The notes under the pieces: generated by a model | The model's database searches: none | Told to the model about the DNA's origin: nothing | What the model saw: only the letters and a program-made list of their open reading frames with translations | Made by a program: the position numbers and the translations under genes | In this document: piece by piece, positions 26,148 through 35,485 of the stretch | Layout of the letters: every line of letters begins with the position of its first letter | Numbering within the stretch: position 1 is the first letter of the stretch | Assembly (NCBI GenBank): GCA_963747775.1 | Contig: CAVVGT010000004.1 | Coordinates: 1 to 64,000, forward strand | DNA length: 64,000 nt | From: JAGVSZ01 sp963747775 | GTDB lineage: Bacteria; Pseudomonadota; Gammaproteobacteria; Burkholderiales; SG8-39 | Direction of reading: 5' to 3'

Positions 26148-29100
26148 GATTGTTCCTCCCCGGCAACCGGCAGCGAGAAATGGAAGACCGCGCCGCGACG
26201 CTCGTTCGAGCTCGCCCACAACCGCCCGCCGTGCGCCTCGATGATCGAGCGGCTGATCGACAGGCCGATGCCGATGCCTTCGGCCTTGGTGGTATAGAAC
26301 GCCTCGAACATCCGCTCGGCGCCCTCCGGGTCGAGCCCCATGCCGGAATCGCGCACCTCGACCACTACGGCGTCCGGGGCGTCCTCTCGTGAAACGATCG
26401 TCAACTGGCGCGGGCCATCGTGGACGCCGCTCATCGCCTCGATCGCGTTCAAGATCAGGTTCAGCAGCACCTGCTGCAGCTGGACGCGATCGCCCGCCAC
26501 GCGCCGCAGCGCCTCGCCGAGCTGCGCCTGGAGAACGATGTCGTGGCTGCGCAACTCGTGCTCCGTGAGCGCGAGGACTTCGAGAATCTTGCGGTTGATA
26601 TCCAGCAGCTCCAGGCGCGGCGCCTGGTGCTTCGCGAGCGCGCGGATTCGCGCGATGACCTCGCGCGCCCGCTTGCCGTCGGCGGCGATGTTGTCGAGCG
26701 CCGAGCGCGCTTCCGCTATCTCGGGCGGATCGGCGGCCAGCCAGCGCGCGCCCGCCGCCGCGCTGGCGATCATCGCCCCCAGCGGCTGGCTGACCTCGTG
26801 AACGACCGACGTGGTCAGCTCGCCGAGCGTCGTCAGCCGCGACATGCGAGCAAGCTCCGTCCGGACCATCTGCAGCGCGTTGTCTTTCTCGCGCAACGCT
26901 TCCTCAGCCAGCTTGCGCTCGCTGATGTCGCGCACGAGGGCCAGGTAGAGGAGCTGCCCCGCCTGCTTGAACGTGCCAGTGCGTATCTCGACCGGAAATA
27001 TGGTTCCGTCCTTGCGTCGATGGCGCGTCTCGAAGGTGACCCTTTGCCCGGCGCCGGCGCGCTCCGCGAGCCGAGCGATCGCCGGCTCGTCGAGCCCCGC
27101 ATCGAAATCGCGGGGGTGCATACCGACCAGCTCCTCGCGGTTGTAGCCGAGGCTTTCGCAGGCCTGGCGGTTGACGTCGACCACGTTGAGCTGCTGGTCC
27201 AGCAGGAAAAAGCCGTCCATCGCATGGTCGACGAAGGTGCGGAAGCGCACTTCGCTCGCGCGCAGCTCCCGCTCCGCTTGCCGCAGCTTCGTAATATCCT
27301 GCGCAACGCCAAACTGGCGCGCAGGGCGCCCCGATTCGTCCCATATCACATCGCCCTGGCTGTGGACGACGCGCACCGTGCCGTCGGGATGCACCACGCG
27401 GTACTCCACGTCGTAGCGCGGCCCGCCGCGCAAGGCCGCTTCACTTGCCTCCGCCGCCCTGGTCCAGTCCTCCGGGTGGATCAAGGTCGGCAAGAGCCTT
27501 AGCCATTCCGCGAGATCGACTATTCGATCCGTCCGCGCGATTCCGTAAATCTGCGCAATCTCGTCCGAGAAAGTCATGCAACCGGCGACGTAGTCGCGCT
27601 CCCACCAGCCGACGCGCGCGATGCGCTGCGCCGCCTCGAGCCTGCGCTCCGTCTGTCGCAGTTCCGTGATGTCCTGCATGACACCGAACTGGAGAATGGG
27701 GCGGCCGGACTCCTCCCGCGTGACGTCTCCCTGGCTGTGCACCACGCGCACGGCACCGTCGGGCCGCACCACCCGGTATTCGACGTCGTAGCGCGGACCG
27801 CCGCGCAGCGCCAAATCGCTCGCGGCCGCGGTCTTCTCCCGGTCCTCGGGATGGATGAGGCTCAGCCAGCGGCCGTGCCATTGCGGCAGCTCGAGCGGCT
27901 GCACGCCGAAAATCCGGCAAGCCTCGTCGGATAGGGTCACGTGGCCCGTCGCGTAGTCGCGCTCCCACCAGCCCACGCGCGCAAGCCGCTGCGCCGCCTC
28001 GAGCCTCGCTTCGCTTTCGCCAAGGCCGCGGAAGGCGATGAGGCTGCCCAGCGCGTCGGTGAGCCGATGGCCGACCTCCTCGAAAAGGCGCTGCTCCTCC
28101 TTCGCCCACGTGCGCGGCCGCGAGCATTGGTGCAGGCCGAAGAGATACGCCCGATCGCCTTTCGGACGAAGCGCCATCAGGACTTCGGATTGGACGCCAA
28201 AGTGCGACGCGATCTCGGGCTTCACCTGGCGCTCGTGCCCGGGCCCGGCAGGCAAGGCACCGCTGGAACCGAGCACGGCGCGCGCCACTTCGGCAGAGTC
28301 CACTGTCATGGGCAGATCGCGTCCGCGGGCGGCCGCGCCCGGGAATTCCGGCCGGGTGCGCTCCATGACGGGCCTCCAGGAAGGAGCGTCGGGATCGCAC
28401 GGATAAAGCAGCCAGGCGCGGTCGGCGGCGAAGATCTCGAGCACCGCGTCGAGCACGTCGCCCATCATCTGCTCCAGGTCGTTGGTCCCCTGCATGGCGC
28501 GGTTGATCCGGTCCATCGACTCGAGAAACCACACGTGTGCGCGGTGCTCCGCCTCGGCGAGCTTGCGGTCGGTGATATGGCGGCCGACGCCGCGGTAGCC
28601 GACGAACCGCCCGAATTCATCGAACACCGGCATCCCGGACACCGACACGTATCGCCTGTCGCCGTCCGGTGTGGGACGCGCCAGCTCGAAGTCGCGGAAG
28701 GGCAGGTGCGCGTCCAGCATCGCGCGGTGCTCGCGCCACGCCTCTTCGTCCGGCTCGAGATACGGAATCTCCCAGCGCGTCTTGCCGATCTCCGAGTTCG
28801 GCGGCGGGGCGTCCGTGAGCCGTTCGGAGAACTCCTGGCGAGTGAAGCGGTGCTCGGCGTCGCTCTCCCAGTACACGTCGAAGGAGAACTGCACGAGAGC
28901 GCGGAAGCGCTCCTCGCTCGCGCGAAGCGCGTGCTCGGCGCGCCGGCGTGCTCCGCTGAACTGGGTGAGCAGCAGGCACAGCGCGACGAAGATGGAGAAG
29001 CCCGGCGCATACTCGGGCGATATGTCCCACGAACGCACCGGAGGGATGAACCAATACCAAACTCCCGTGGCGCAGATCAGCGCGGCGAGCAAGCCGGGTC

Positions 29101-29263
29101 CCCGTCCGCCGTACCAGGCGCTCAGGACCACGGCGGCAAGCGGAAGCTGGTAGGTGCCGACGCCTTCCGGGTGCGGAAGAACGCCGCGCAGAGTCAGCGC
29201 GAGGCCCGCCAACGCCACGGCAATGCCATAGCGCTTGAGCGCATCCAGAAACCTGCCGTCCAC
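26144..29263 (-). CDS. Multi-PAS sensor histidine kinase (DUF4118-like TM, 4 PAS, GAF)
   Basis: 1039 residues. Residues ~10–105 form several membrane segments of KdpD/DUF4118 type (YQLPLAAVVLSAWYGGRGPG). Then come PAS1 (~115–235), GAF (~255–405), PAS2 and PAS3 (~415–670), PAS4 (~680–795), a HisKA helix with His822 in VVHEVSQPLGAM, and HATPase motifs NLILNAIEAM, DSGMGL and GIGIGLSI. PAS2 and PAS3 are near duplicates (both contain ALRGGPRYDVEYRVV and RVVHSQGDV). It starts an operon with two response regulators and is divergent from a periplasmic binding protein gene that may supply its ligand signal. Confidence 0.93.
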   Translation of the reverse strand: MDGRFLDALKRYGIAVALAGLALTLRGVLPHPEGVGTYQLPLAAVVLSAWYGGRGPGLLAALICATGVWYWFIPPVRSWDISPEYAPGFSIFVALCLLLTQFSGARRRAEHALRASEERFRALVQFSFDVYWESDAEHRFTRQEFSERLTDAPPPNSEIGKTRWEIPYLEPDEEAWREHRAMLDAHLPFRDFELARPTPDGDRRYVSVSGMPVFDEFGRFVGYRGVGRHITDRKLAEAEHRAHVWFLESMDRINRAMQGTNDLEQMMGDVLDAVLEIFAADRAWLLYPCDPDAPSWRPVMERTRPEFPGAAARGRDLPMTVDSAEVARAVLGSSGALPAGPGHERQVKPEIASHFGVQSEVLMALRPKGDRAYLFGLHQCSRPRTWAKEEQRLFEEVGHRLTDALGSLIAFRGLGESEARLEAAQRLARVGWWERDYATGHVTLSDEACRIFGVQPLELPQWHGRWLSLIHPEDREKTAAASDLALRGGPRYDVEYRVVRPDGAVRVVHSQGDVTREESGRPILQFGVMQDITELRQTERRLEAAQRIARVGWWERDYVAGCMTFSDEIAQIYGIARTDRIVDLAEWLRLLPTLIHPEDWTRAAEASEAALRGGPRYDVEYRVVHPDGTVRVVHSQGDVIWDESGRPARQFGVAQDITKLRQAERELRASEVRFRTFVDHAMDGFFLLDQQLNVVDVNRQACESLGYNREELVGMHPRDFDAGLDEPAIARLAERAGAGQRVTFETRHRRKDGTIFPVEIRTGTFKQAGQLLYLALVRDISERKLAEEALREKDNALQMVRTELARMSRLTTLGELTTSVVHEVSQPLGAMIASAAAGARWLAADPPEIAEARSALDNIAADGKRAREVIARIRALAKHQAPRLELLDINRKILEVLALTEHELRSHDIVLQAQLGEALRRVAGDRVQLQQVLLNLILNAIEAMSGVHDGPRQLTIVSREDAPDAVVVEVRDSGMGLDPEGAERMFEAFYTTKAEGIGIGLSISRSIIEAHGGRLWASSNERRGAVFHFSLPVAGEEQS

Positions 29264-29328
29264 CAGATCCCCCTTCCGATGCGTATATTAGGCACATGCG
29301 CGCCGAGGCGTAGCGCAGGAGGGGGCAA
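29264..29328 (+). promoter_or_regulatory. Short divergent promoter region, kinase versus binding protein
   Basis: 65 bases separate the two ATGs. TATATT at 29284–29289 is a plausible -10 for the rightward gene and AGGAGG at 29317–29322 is its ribosome site. The tight spacing implies coordinated control. Confidence 0.5.
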
Positions 29329-30585
29329 ATGAGGCGTTCCAGGCGAAGTGCATTGAAGGCCGGTGCGACGCTCGCGCTGGGCGCGAGCATCCCCGGCGCG
29401 CGGCTCTTCGCCCAACAGCGGGCCGTGAAGATCGGCATGGGCATCGCCCAGACTGGCCCGCTCGCGGCGAGCGGCAAGGCCGCCCTGGTGGCGCTGCGGA
29501 TGTGGGTCGAGGACGTCAACGCCCGTGGTGGATTGCTCGGCCGCAGAGTCGAGCTGATCGCCTACGATGATCAGGGCAGCGCATCGGCCACGCCGGTCCT
29601 CTACGCCAAGCTGCTGGACGTCGACCGAGTCGACCTGCTCATCGCACCCTATGGCACCGTGCCCACTGCGCCGCTCATGGGCATGGTGAAATCGCGCGGC
29701 AAGCTGCTGATGGGCAACTTCTCCTTCCAGGTGAACCATGTCGTGAAGCACGACATGTGGTTCAACAACGCGCCGTGGAACGATGCGAGCAGCTTTTCCC
29801 GTGGCTTCTTCCGCATCGGACAGGGGCAAGGCGCAAACAACGTCGCGTTCCTGGCTGCCGACAACGAGTTCGCGCAGAGCCTGGCGAACGGAGCCCGCGA
29901 GTTAGCGAAGCAGTTCGGGCTGAAGATCCTTTACGACCAGAACTATCCGCCCGGCACCACTGATTTTTCCTCGATGATTCGCTCCATCCGCGCCGTGCGG
30001 CCCGACATGGTGCTCGTGATGTCTTATCCGGCGGAATCGGTCCAGATCGTGCGCGCCGTCGGCGAGATCGGCGTCGGGGCGTCGGTCAAGATCTTCGGCG
30101 GCGGCATGGTCGGCCTGCAATACACGTCGATCATGGAGTCCCTCGGGTCCGCGTTGAACGGCATTCTGAACTACAACACCTATGTGCCGGGAATCGAGTA
30201 CGAGGGCATTGAGGAGTTTTTCTCGCGCTATTGGAAGCGCGCGATTGAAGCCAGGGTGGACCCGCTCGGCTTCTACCTCCCGCCGTTCGAGTATGCGATC
30301 GGACAGATGCTCGAGCATGCGGTCGCCGCGACGCGGAGCCTGCAAGACCGCGCCATTGCGGATTATCTGAGAAGCAACGAAATGAAGACCATCGTCGGGC
30401 CGATCCGCTACGGACCCGATGGCGAATGGGCGCAGGCGCGCGTCATCACGACCCAGTTCCAGGGGGCGAAGGACAGGAACCTCGAGCAGTTCAGGAAGCC
30501 CGGCGTGCAGGCCATCCTCTTCCCCGAGGACCTGAAGAACGGGCGGCTCAAAGCGCCTTTCGAACGGGCGCGAACAGCCACTTAA
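29329..30585 (+). CDS. Tat-exported ABC-type substrate-binding protein (LivJ/amide type)
   Basis: 418 residues. The leader MRRSRRSALKAGATLALGAS has an RR motif and a hydrophobic core, so Tat export is likely. The mature protein starts VKIGMGIAQTGPLAASGKAA and continues VEDVNARGGLLGRRVELIAY, the type I periplasmic binding fold of branched-chain amino acid and amide transporters. No permease or ATPase genes are adjacent, so it may act as the ligand-binding partner of the divergent kinase rather than in transport. Motif site 3 (TATACC type) lies just after its stop. Confidence 0.88.
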   Translation: MRRSRRSALKAGATLALGASIPGARLFAQQRAVKIGMGIAQTGPLAASGKAALVALRMWVEDVNARGGLLGRRVELIAYDDQGSASATPVLYAKLLDVDRVDLLIAPYGTVPTAPLMGMVKSRGKLLMGNFSFQVNHVVKHDMWFNNAPWNDASSFSRGFFRIGQGQGANNVAFLAADNEFAQSLANGARELAKQFGLKILYDQNYPPGTTDFSSMIRSIRAVRPDMVLVMSYPAESVQIVRAVGEIGVGASVKIFGGGMVGLQYTSIMESLGSALNGILNYNTYVPGIEYEGIEEFFSRYWKRAIEARVDPLGFYLPPFEYAIGQMLEHAVAATRSLQDRAIADYLRSNEMKTIVGPIRYGPDGEWAQARVITTQFQGAKDRNLEQFRKPGVQAILFPEDLKNGRLKAPFERARTAT

Positions 30586-30604
30586 GACCTATACCAAGTT
30601 CTTA
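30583..30604 (+). promoter_or_regulatory. TATACCAAG motif, site 3, with inverted ends
   Basis: Reads TAAGA–CCTATACCAAGT–TCTTA, with 5-bp inverted ends, overlapping the binding-protein stop codon. The core matches sites 1 and 2 beside the response regulators. Confidence 0.4.
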
Positions 30605-30649
30605 GCCGTCGATCGCGCCGTCCGAGAGGGCGGCTTCAGGTCCGGCGCG

Positions 30650-30960
30650 TTGCTAGCGAAGAAGCATTCGGCGCGCGTGAGATCGGCGATCACCTTGAGC
30701 GCGTCTTCGTCCAGATGCACGAAGAAGATCTACCAGGGCCAGGCGGCGGGCTCCGACGAATACCTGAAGCGCCCGCCAAGGCAGGTGTCGACTTCCAGTT
30801 CCGGGATCTGCGCGCCAAAGCGGCGACCGATCTGGAGAACCTAGACTGGGCACAGAAGCTCCTGGGGCACGCGCAACGCGAGGTGACGGAGCATTACACG
30901 CGAAAGCGCGCCGGAGAGCACGTGACTCCCGTACGAAAGAAGCTCATCGGAGAAGATTGA
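30650..30960 (+). pseudogene. Tyrosine recombinase (integrase) C-terminal remnant
   Basis: The last ~55 residues hold FQFRDLRAKAATD (catalytic Arg), LLGHAQ (His) and EHYTRKR (Tyr nucleophile), the C-terminal part of a phage-type integrase. The upstream part is lost or in other frames. It lies ~275 bases from the 3' end of tRNA-Ser, the usual position of an integrase beside its attachment site, so an integrated element probably once sat here. Confidence 0.75.
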
Positions 30961-31324
<364 letters not shown>

Positions 31325-31370
31325 GGGGGCGCGCATTGTACCATCGGCCCCGCTCTCCTCCGTCCCGCGC

Positions 31371-31763
31371 GTGGCCCGGATGACGAACGATCCTGCTCAG
31401 ACCGTCCGCGACTATCTCGCTGCGATGGAGCGGCGCGATCTCGCTGCGGCGAAAGCGCTGCTCGCGCCCGGATTCTTCATGCTCTTTCCGGGCGGCAAGC
31501 GCTTCGAGACGCTCGAGGCGCTCGTCGAGTGGGCGAAGCCGCGTTATCGACGCGCGCTGAAGACCTACGAGCGGTTCGACGTGGCGTCGTTGCCCGATGG
31601 CGCGTCAGCGGTGTACTGCTTCGGAGCGCTGCACGGGGAGTCGAACGACGGCGCTTCCTTCTCGGACATCCGATTCGTCGACCGATTCACCGTGCGCGAC
31701 GGCCGGCTCGTCGACCAGCGCGTGTGGAACGACATGGCGGAGACGCTCGGCAAGCGCCGCTAG
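31371..31763 (+). CDS. SnoaL/NTF2-like small protein
   Basis: About 127–130 residues (GTG 31371 or ATG 31380). VRDYLAAMERRDLAAAKALL followed by FRFVDRF-type strands and a terminal RLVDQRVWNDMAE fit the NTF2/SnoaL-like cone fold. Family members are isomerases, hydrolases or simple binders, and no catalytic set can be read here. It converges on the TRAP permease gene with a four-base stop overlap. Confidence 0.75.
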   Translation: MARMTNDPAQTVRDYLAAMERRDLAAAKALLAPGFFMLFPGGKRFETLEALVEWAKPRYRRALKTYERFDVASLPDGASAVYCFGALHGESNDGASFSDIRFVDRFTVRDGRLVDQRVWNDMAETLGKRR

Positions 31764-33073
31764 TGCGAAACCTGCGGCAGCCAGGTCGCGATCGGCGGGA
31801 AGGCGATGATCAGCGCGATCAGCAGCAGCACGCAAGTGATGAACGGCGCGCCGGCAAGGTAGACCTCGCGCATCGTCGTGCCGGGCGGCGCGACGCCCTT
31901 CATCACGAACAGCAGCAGCCCGAACGGCGGCGTGGTGTAGCCGATCTCGAGCGCGAGCAGCATGATCAGCCCGAACCAGGTCAGGTCGAAGCCGAGCGTC
32001 TTCGCCAGCGGAAAGAAGATCGGCGCGGTGAGCAGCATCATCGACAGCTGATCCATGAAGCAGCCGAGGAAGAAGACGATGCCGATCATCATGAGCAGCA
32101 TGCCGAGCGGCGCGAGCTCGAAGCCGAGAAAGTGCTGGATCAGCCCGCTCGAGGCGCCGGAGAACGCGAGGAGTTGGGCGAAGGTCGCCGAGCCGAAGAT
32201 GATCAGGAACGACATCACCGTCACGCGCAGCGCCCCGTCGACGGACTTCTTGAGCGACGCCCAGCTCAGGGAACCGTACGCCACGGCCAGCAGCGCGACG
32301 GACATCGCGCCGAGCGCCGCCGCCTCGGTCGGCGTGGCCCAGCCGACGATCATGATGATCACCGAGAAGACGATCACCGCGACCATCGGCACGATGTCGA
32401 ACACGACCAGGCGCCACCGCTCCCGCTGCTCGGCCTGCTCGGCGACGTACTTCGGGGCGGCGGTCGGATCGACCACAGTCCAGCCCCAGATCAGGATTCC
32501 GTACATCACGGCCAGCACGAGCCCCGGGATCACCCCCGCGATCAGCAGATCGCCGACATCGGTCTGCCCGAGCGTGGCGAGGAGCACCGTGAGCGCCGAC
32601 GGCGGAATGATCACCGCGAGGCCGCCGACGCCCATGATCGGGCCCATCGAGAGGTACTTGTTGTAGCCCCGCTTCATCATCTCGGGGACCATCAGCGAGC
32701 CGAGCAGCGCGCACGCGCCCATGCTCGAGCCGGCCGGACCGGCGAACGCGGTGCCGCCGATCAGGGTCACGTAGGCGAGCCGCCCGGGGACGTTGCCCAT
32801 CAGCCGGTCGATCGCGTTGAAGAACCGCGTCGCGAGCCCGGTGTGATAGAAAAGCTCGCCCATCAGCAGGAACATCGGAATCGGCACCAGCGCGAAGGTC
32901 GTGATCGCGCCGAACCCGTTGTTGATGACCTGCCAGATCCCGCGCTCGCCGCCCATGAAGATCACGGCGCCGACGAGATTGGTGCCGAAGAACGCGATCG
33001 CCACCGGCAGCCCCAGGAACATGAGGAACACCGACAGACCGAAGAGCAGCCCGGCCGCCCAGTACCACTCCAC
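31760..33073 (-). CDS. dctM: TRAP transporter large permease (DctM)
   Basis: 437 residues with about 12 hydrophobic segments. GGTAFAGPAGSSMGACALLG and IIPPSALTVLLATLGQTDVG are typical DctM motifs, as is EIGYTTPPFGLLLFVMKGVAP near the end. It is the ion-coupled membrane channel of a tripartite transporter, working with the DctQ and DctP encoded upstream on the same strand (order P, Q, M). Confidence 0.93.
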   Translation of the reverse strand: MEWYWAAGLLFGLSVFLMFLGLPVAIAFFGTNLVGAVIFMGGERGIWQVINNGFGAITTFALVPIPMFLLMGELFYHTGLATRFFNAIDRLMGNVPGRLAYVTLIGGTAFAGPAGSSMGACALLGSLMVPEMMKRGYNKYLSMGPIMGVGGLAVIIPPSALTVLLATLGQTDVGDLLIAGVIPGLVLAVMYGILIWGWTVVDPTAAPKYVAEQAEQRERWRLVVFDIVPMVAVIVFSVIIMIVGWATPTEAAALGAMSVALLAVAYGSLSWASLKKSVDGALRVTVMSFLIIFGSATFAQLLAFSGASSGLIQHFLGFELAPLGMLLMMIGIVFFLGCFMDQLSMMLLTAPIFFPLAKTLGFDLTWFGLIMLLALEIGYTTPPFGLLLFVMKGVAPPGTTMREVYLAGAPFITCVLLLIALIIAFPPIATWLPQVSH

Positions 33074-33076
33074 CGG

Positions 33077-33601
33077 CTAGCGCTCCTTCTCCTGGTCGTG
33101 CACGACCACGCCGAGGAATCCGAGGAAGTTCTCCCCGCGGGCGAGGAAGCGCAGGAACTCGATCCCCATCATCAGGAACGACACCGGGATGCAGACGACC
33201 AGCGCCCAGCGCGGAGCGTCGAAGGAACGCACGTCCTTGTCGCCGAGCCGGAAATTGTGGGCGGTCACCTCGAACCCGTACCAGGCCATCACGAGGCAGA
33301 CCACGACGCAGGCGACGCCGATGAGGAAGGTCGCGGCCTTGCGCGCGTCGCGCGAGAGGTACATCAAGAGGATCTCGACGAAGACGTGGCCCTTCTCGCG
33401 CACCAGCCACGGCGCACCGAGGCACGGCACCAGCAGCAGCGCGTACTCGGTGAACGTGAAGAAGTGCGCCGAGCTCTGGTACCCGAGATTGCGCGCCACC
33501 ACGTCGATGCAGATGGTCAGCATCATCGCGACCATCAGGAACCCCGCGACCCACGCCATGCCGAACAGCACGGCGTCGTAGGCCTTGGCGAGCGCGCGCA
33601 T
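33077..33601 (-). CDS. dctQ: TRAP transporter small permease (DctQ)
   Basis: 174 residues with four hydrophobic segments; VVARNLGYQSSAHFFTFTEY and the following LLLVPCLGAPWLVREKGHV match the DctQ family. The start at 33601 is preferred to 33649 by family length. Only three bases separate its stop from the dctM start. Confidence 0.9.
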   Translation of the reverse strand: MRALAKAYDAVLFGMAWVAGFLMVAMMLTICIDVVARNLGYQSSAHFFTFTEYALLLVPCLGAPWLVREKGHVFVEILLMYLSRDARKAATFLIGVACVVVCLVMAWYGFEVTAHNFRLGDKDVRSFDAPRWALVVCIPVSFLMMGIEFLRFLARGENFLGFLGVVVHDQEKER

Positions 33602-33665
33602 CGGGGTTCCGGTTCTCAAAACGAGCGCGCCGCCAGCGGCGGCGCGCAACCGCGTCCGGCCGAGG

Positions 33666-34673
33666 TCAGCTGCCCGGCGCGAACAGCTTGATGAAGCGCT
33701 CCGCTTCCTGGCGGCCGCCGGCCTTCTCCATGCGCTCCTTCATGCGCTGGTAGCTCGCCTCGCGCGCGCCGTCGGAGAAGCGCTTGCCCGCGTCGGGCTT
33801 CATGCTCACCGCCTTCAGGCCGCGCCGCTCGAGCTCGGCGAACTCCTTGACGCGCAACGCCTGGAGCTCCTTGACGCTCGAGATCTCGTGCTCGATCGCG
33901 ACCCGGCTCAGGATCTCCTTGGACTTGTCTGAGAGCCCGTTCCACTTGCGGATGTTGATGAGGATCCCCAGGTCGGTCGAGAAGAACGGCGGCTCGATGC
34001 GGTACCTGAAGAACTTGTCCCAGTTCGCGTCCATGATCCCGATCTGCGTCCAGCCGCCCATGTCGATCGTGCCGCGCTCGAGCGCGGTGTAGGTCTCGGT
34101 GGAAGGCATGTTGAGCACCTGCGCGCCGAGCACGTTGGTGAAGAACGCGTTGTAGATCGGATTGCCGCGCATCTTCACGCCTTTGATGTCGAGGTTGCCC
34201 TGGGCGTCGAACTTCGGCTCCTTCACGCTCCACAGGTTGAAGCGGATTCCGCTGTCGACCCAGGCGAGGTAGTACACCCCCATGCGGCGGACGTGCGCTT
34301 CCTTGAGCGCGTCGTAGGCGCCGCTCTTGCGCGCGGTCGGGCCATCGATCGTGCTCGCGCTCACCGCGTCGCACTCGGGGACGGAGGCGGCGTAGAACGC
34401 GCAGGGCGTGTAGACCATGTCGACCACGCCGTCGCGCGCCGCGTTCGGCTGCTCGAACATCCCCATCGCCTCGGGGCCGCCGCGCACCTGGATCGCGAAC
34501 ACGCCCTGGCCTGCGGCGTTGGCCTTCTTCACGAACTCCAGGAAGCTCTTCGAGTAAACCCAGTTCGAGGGAAACACGTGGGTCGCGCTGATGCGGTCCT
34601 GCGCGAACGCGGGCGTGACGGCGCTGGCGAGGGCCAGGGCCGCGACCGCGGCAAGCCTGAAGGTCGAGTTCAT
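33666..34673 (-). CDS. dctP: TRAP transporter substrate-binding protein (DctP)
   Basis: 335 residues with a signal peptide (VAALALASAVTPAFA). RISATHVFPSNWVYSKSFLE, GGPEAMGMFEQ and ALERGTIDMGGWTQIG follow the DctP plan; the Arg in VKMRGNPIYNAFF is the conserved carboxylate-binding position. The ligand is probably an organic acid, not identifiable from sequence. First gene of the P–Q–M operon. Confidence 0.9.
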   Translation of the reverse strand: MNSTFRLAAVAALALASAVTPAFAQDRISATHVFPSNWVYSKSFLEFVKKANAAGQGVFAIQVRGGPEAMGMFEQPNAARDGVVDMVYTPCAFYAASVPECDAVSASTIDGPTARKSGAYDALKEAHVRRMGVYYLAWVDSGIRFNLWSVKEPKFDAQGNLDIKGVKMRGNPIYNAFFTNVLGAQVLNMPSTETYTALERGTIDMGGWTQIGIMDANWDKFFRYRIEPPFFSTDLGILINIRKWNGLSDKSKEILSRVAIEHEISSVKELQALRVKEFAELERRGLKAVSMKPDAGKRFSDGAREASYQRMKERMEKAGGRQEAERFIKLFAPGS

Positions 34674-34743
34674 CTCCGTCTCCGTGGATGCGGCGGCGCC
34701 GCAGGATGTTGTCGGATCGTTATTCGCACCAGCTGTGCCCATC

Positions 34744-35454
34744 TTATCCGAGCCCCACGGCGCGGGTCGACATCGGGAAGTGCGTGACGCCGCCGGAAAA
34801 GCGCGGCAGGGACCGGAAGTGGGCGCGCATCTCGTGCCGGAGGGGCGATTCGAGCGCCGTCGTCAGCGCGGCCGGGTGGTCGAAGGCCACCTTGTTCCGC
34901 TGCATGCACGTCGCGCGTGCCCACGGCAGGTGGCTGACGCAGTCGACGCGCGTGTAGACCTCGAGCTCCCGGATCCCCGGCAGCTGCGCCATCAACGGCG
35001 TGTGACCGGCAAGATAGTCGTCGAGCCACGCATGCAGGTCCTCGGCCGGTCCGTCGTAGGCCACGAGATAGGTGCACCACGGCTCCGACGCTGCTGCCGC
35101 CGCGTGCGCGCGGTCCGGCACCGCGTAGGTGCGGACCGCCATGACCTGGTGCTCGACCACGGCGTTAGCCAGGGTAGGCAACGCCTCGGGTCGCACGAGC
35201 GCGTGCAGCGGACCTTCGCGTCCCGCGGCCGCCTCCAAGTCGAGGAGCGCGTTGAAGTACAGCTGCAACGCTAGCTGCGGGGGCGCGCCGTCATTGAGGA
35301 ACGGGTCGTGCGCATGCGCGGGAGTGTGCACCAACGCCCGCGCGAGCCCCGGTACGCCCCCCAGGATCGCGGTGAGCCCAGCGTGCTCGACGTCGGAGAT
35401 CCGCGCCGCCGGGTTCGCCCGGTCACGAAACACGATGAAGAGGCAGAAGCTCAT
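34744..35454 (-). CDS. EthD-like protein with two dimeric alpha/beta-barrel repeats
   Basis: 236 residues, cytoplasmic. The first half (MSFCLFIVFRDRANPAARI, LQLYFNALLDLEAA) and the second half (CTYLVAYDGPAEDLHAWLDD, GIRELEVYTRVDC) both look like ferredoxin-like alpha/beta-barrel units of the EthD type. Such proteins act in aromatic or ether degradation or as small ligand binders. Its neighbours, the TRAP operon downstream on the same strand and serS, do not settle the role. Confidence 0.6.
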   Translation of the reverse strand: MSFCLFIVFRDRANPAARISDVEHAGLTAILGGVPGLARALVHTPAHAHDPFLNDGAPPQLALQLYFNALLDLEAAAGREGPLHALVRPEALPTLANAVVEHQVMAVRTYAVPDRAHAAAAASEPWCTYLVAYDGPAEDLHAWLDDYLAGHTPLMAQLPGIRELEVYTRVDCVSHLPWARATCMQRNKVAFDHPAALTTALESPLRHEMRAHFRSLPRFSGGVTHFPMSTRAVGLG

Positions 35455-35485
35455 CGGGGTGATCCGGAGCCGCCCGCCGCCCTTC

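Noticed and set aside
31529..33691. 720-residue open frame antisense to the TRAP permease genes
   Set aside because: Highly repetitive His/Arg/Glu/Asp composition is the mirror of membrane-protein codons; DctM and DctQ on the other strand are unambiguous.
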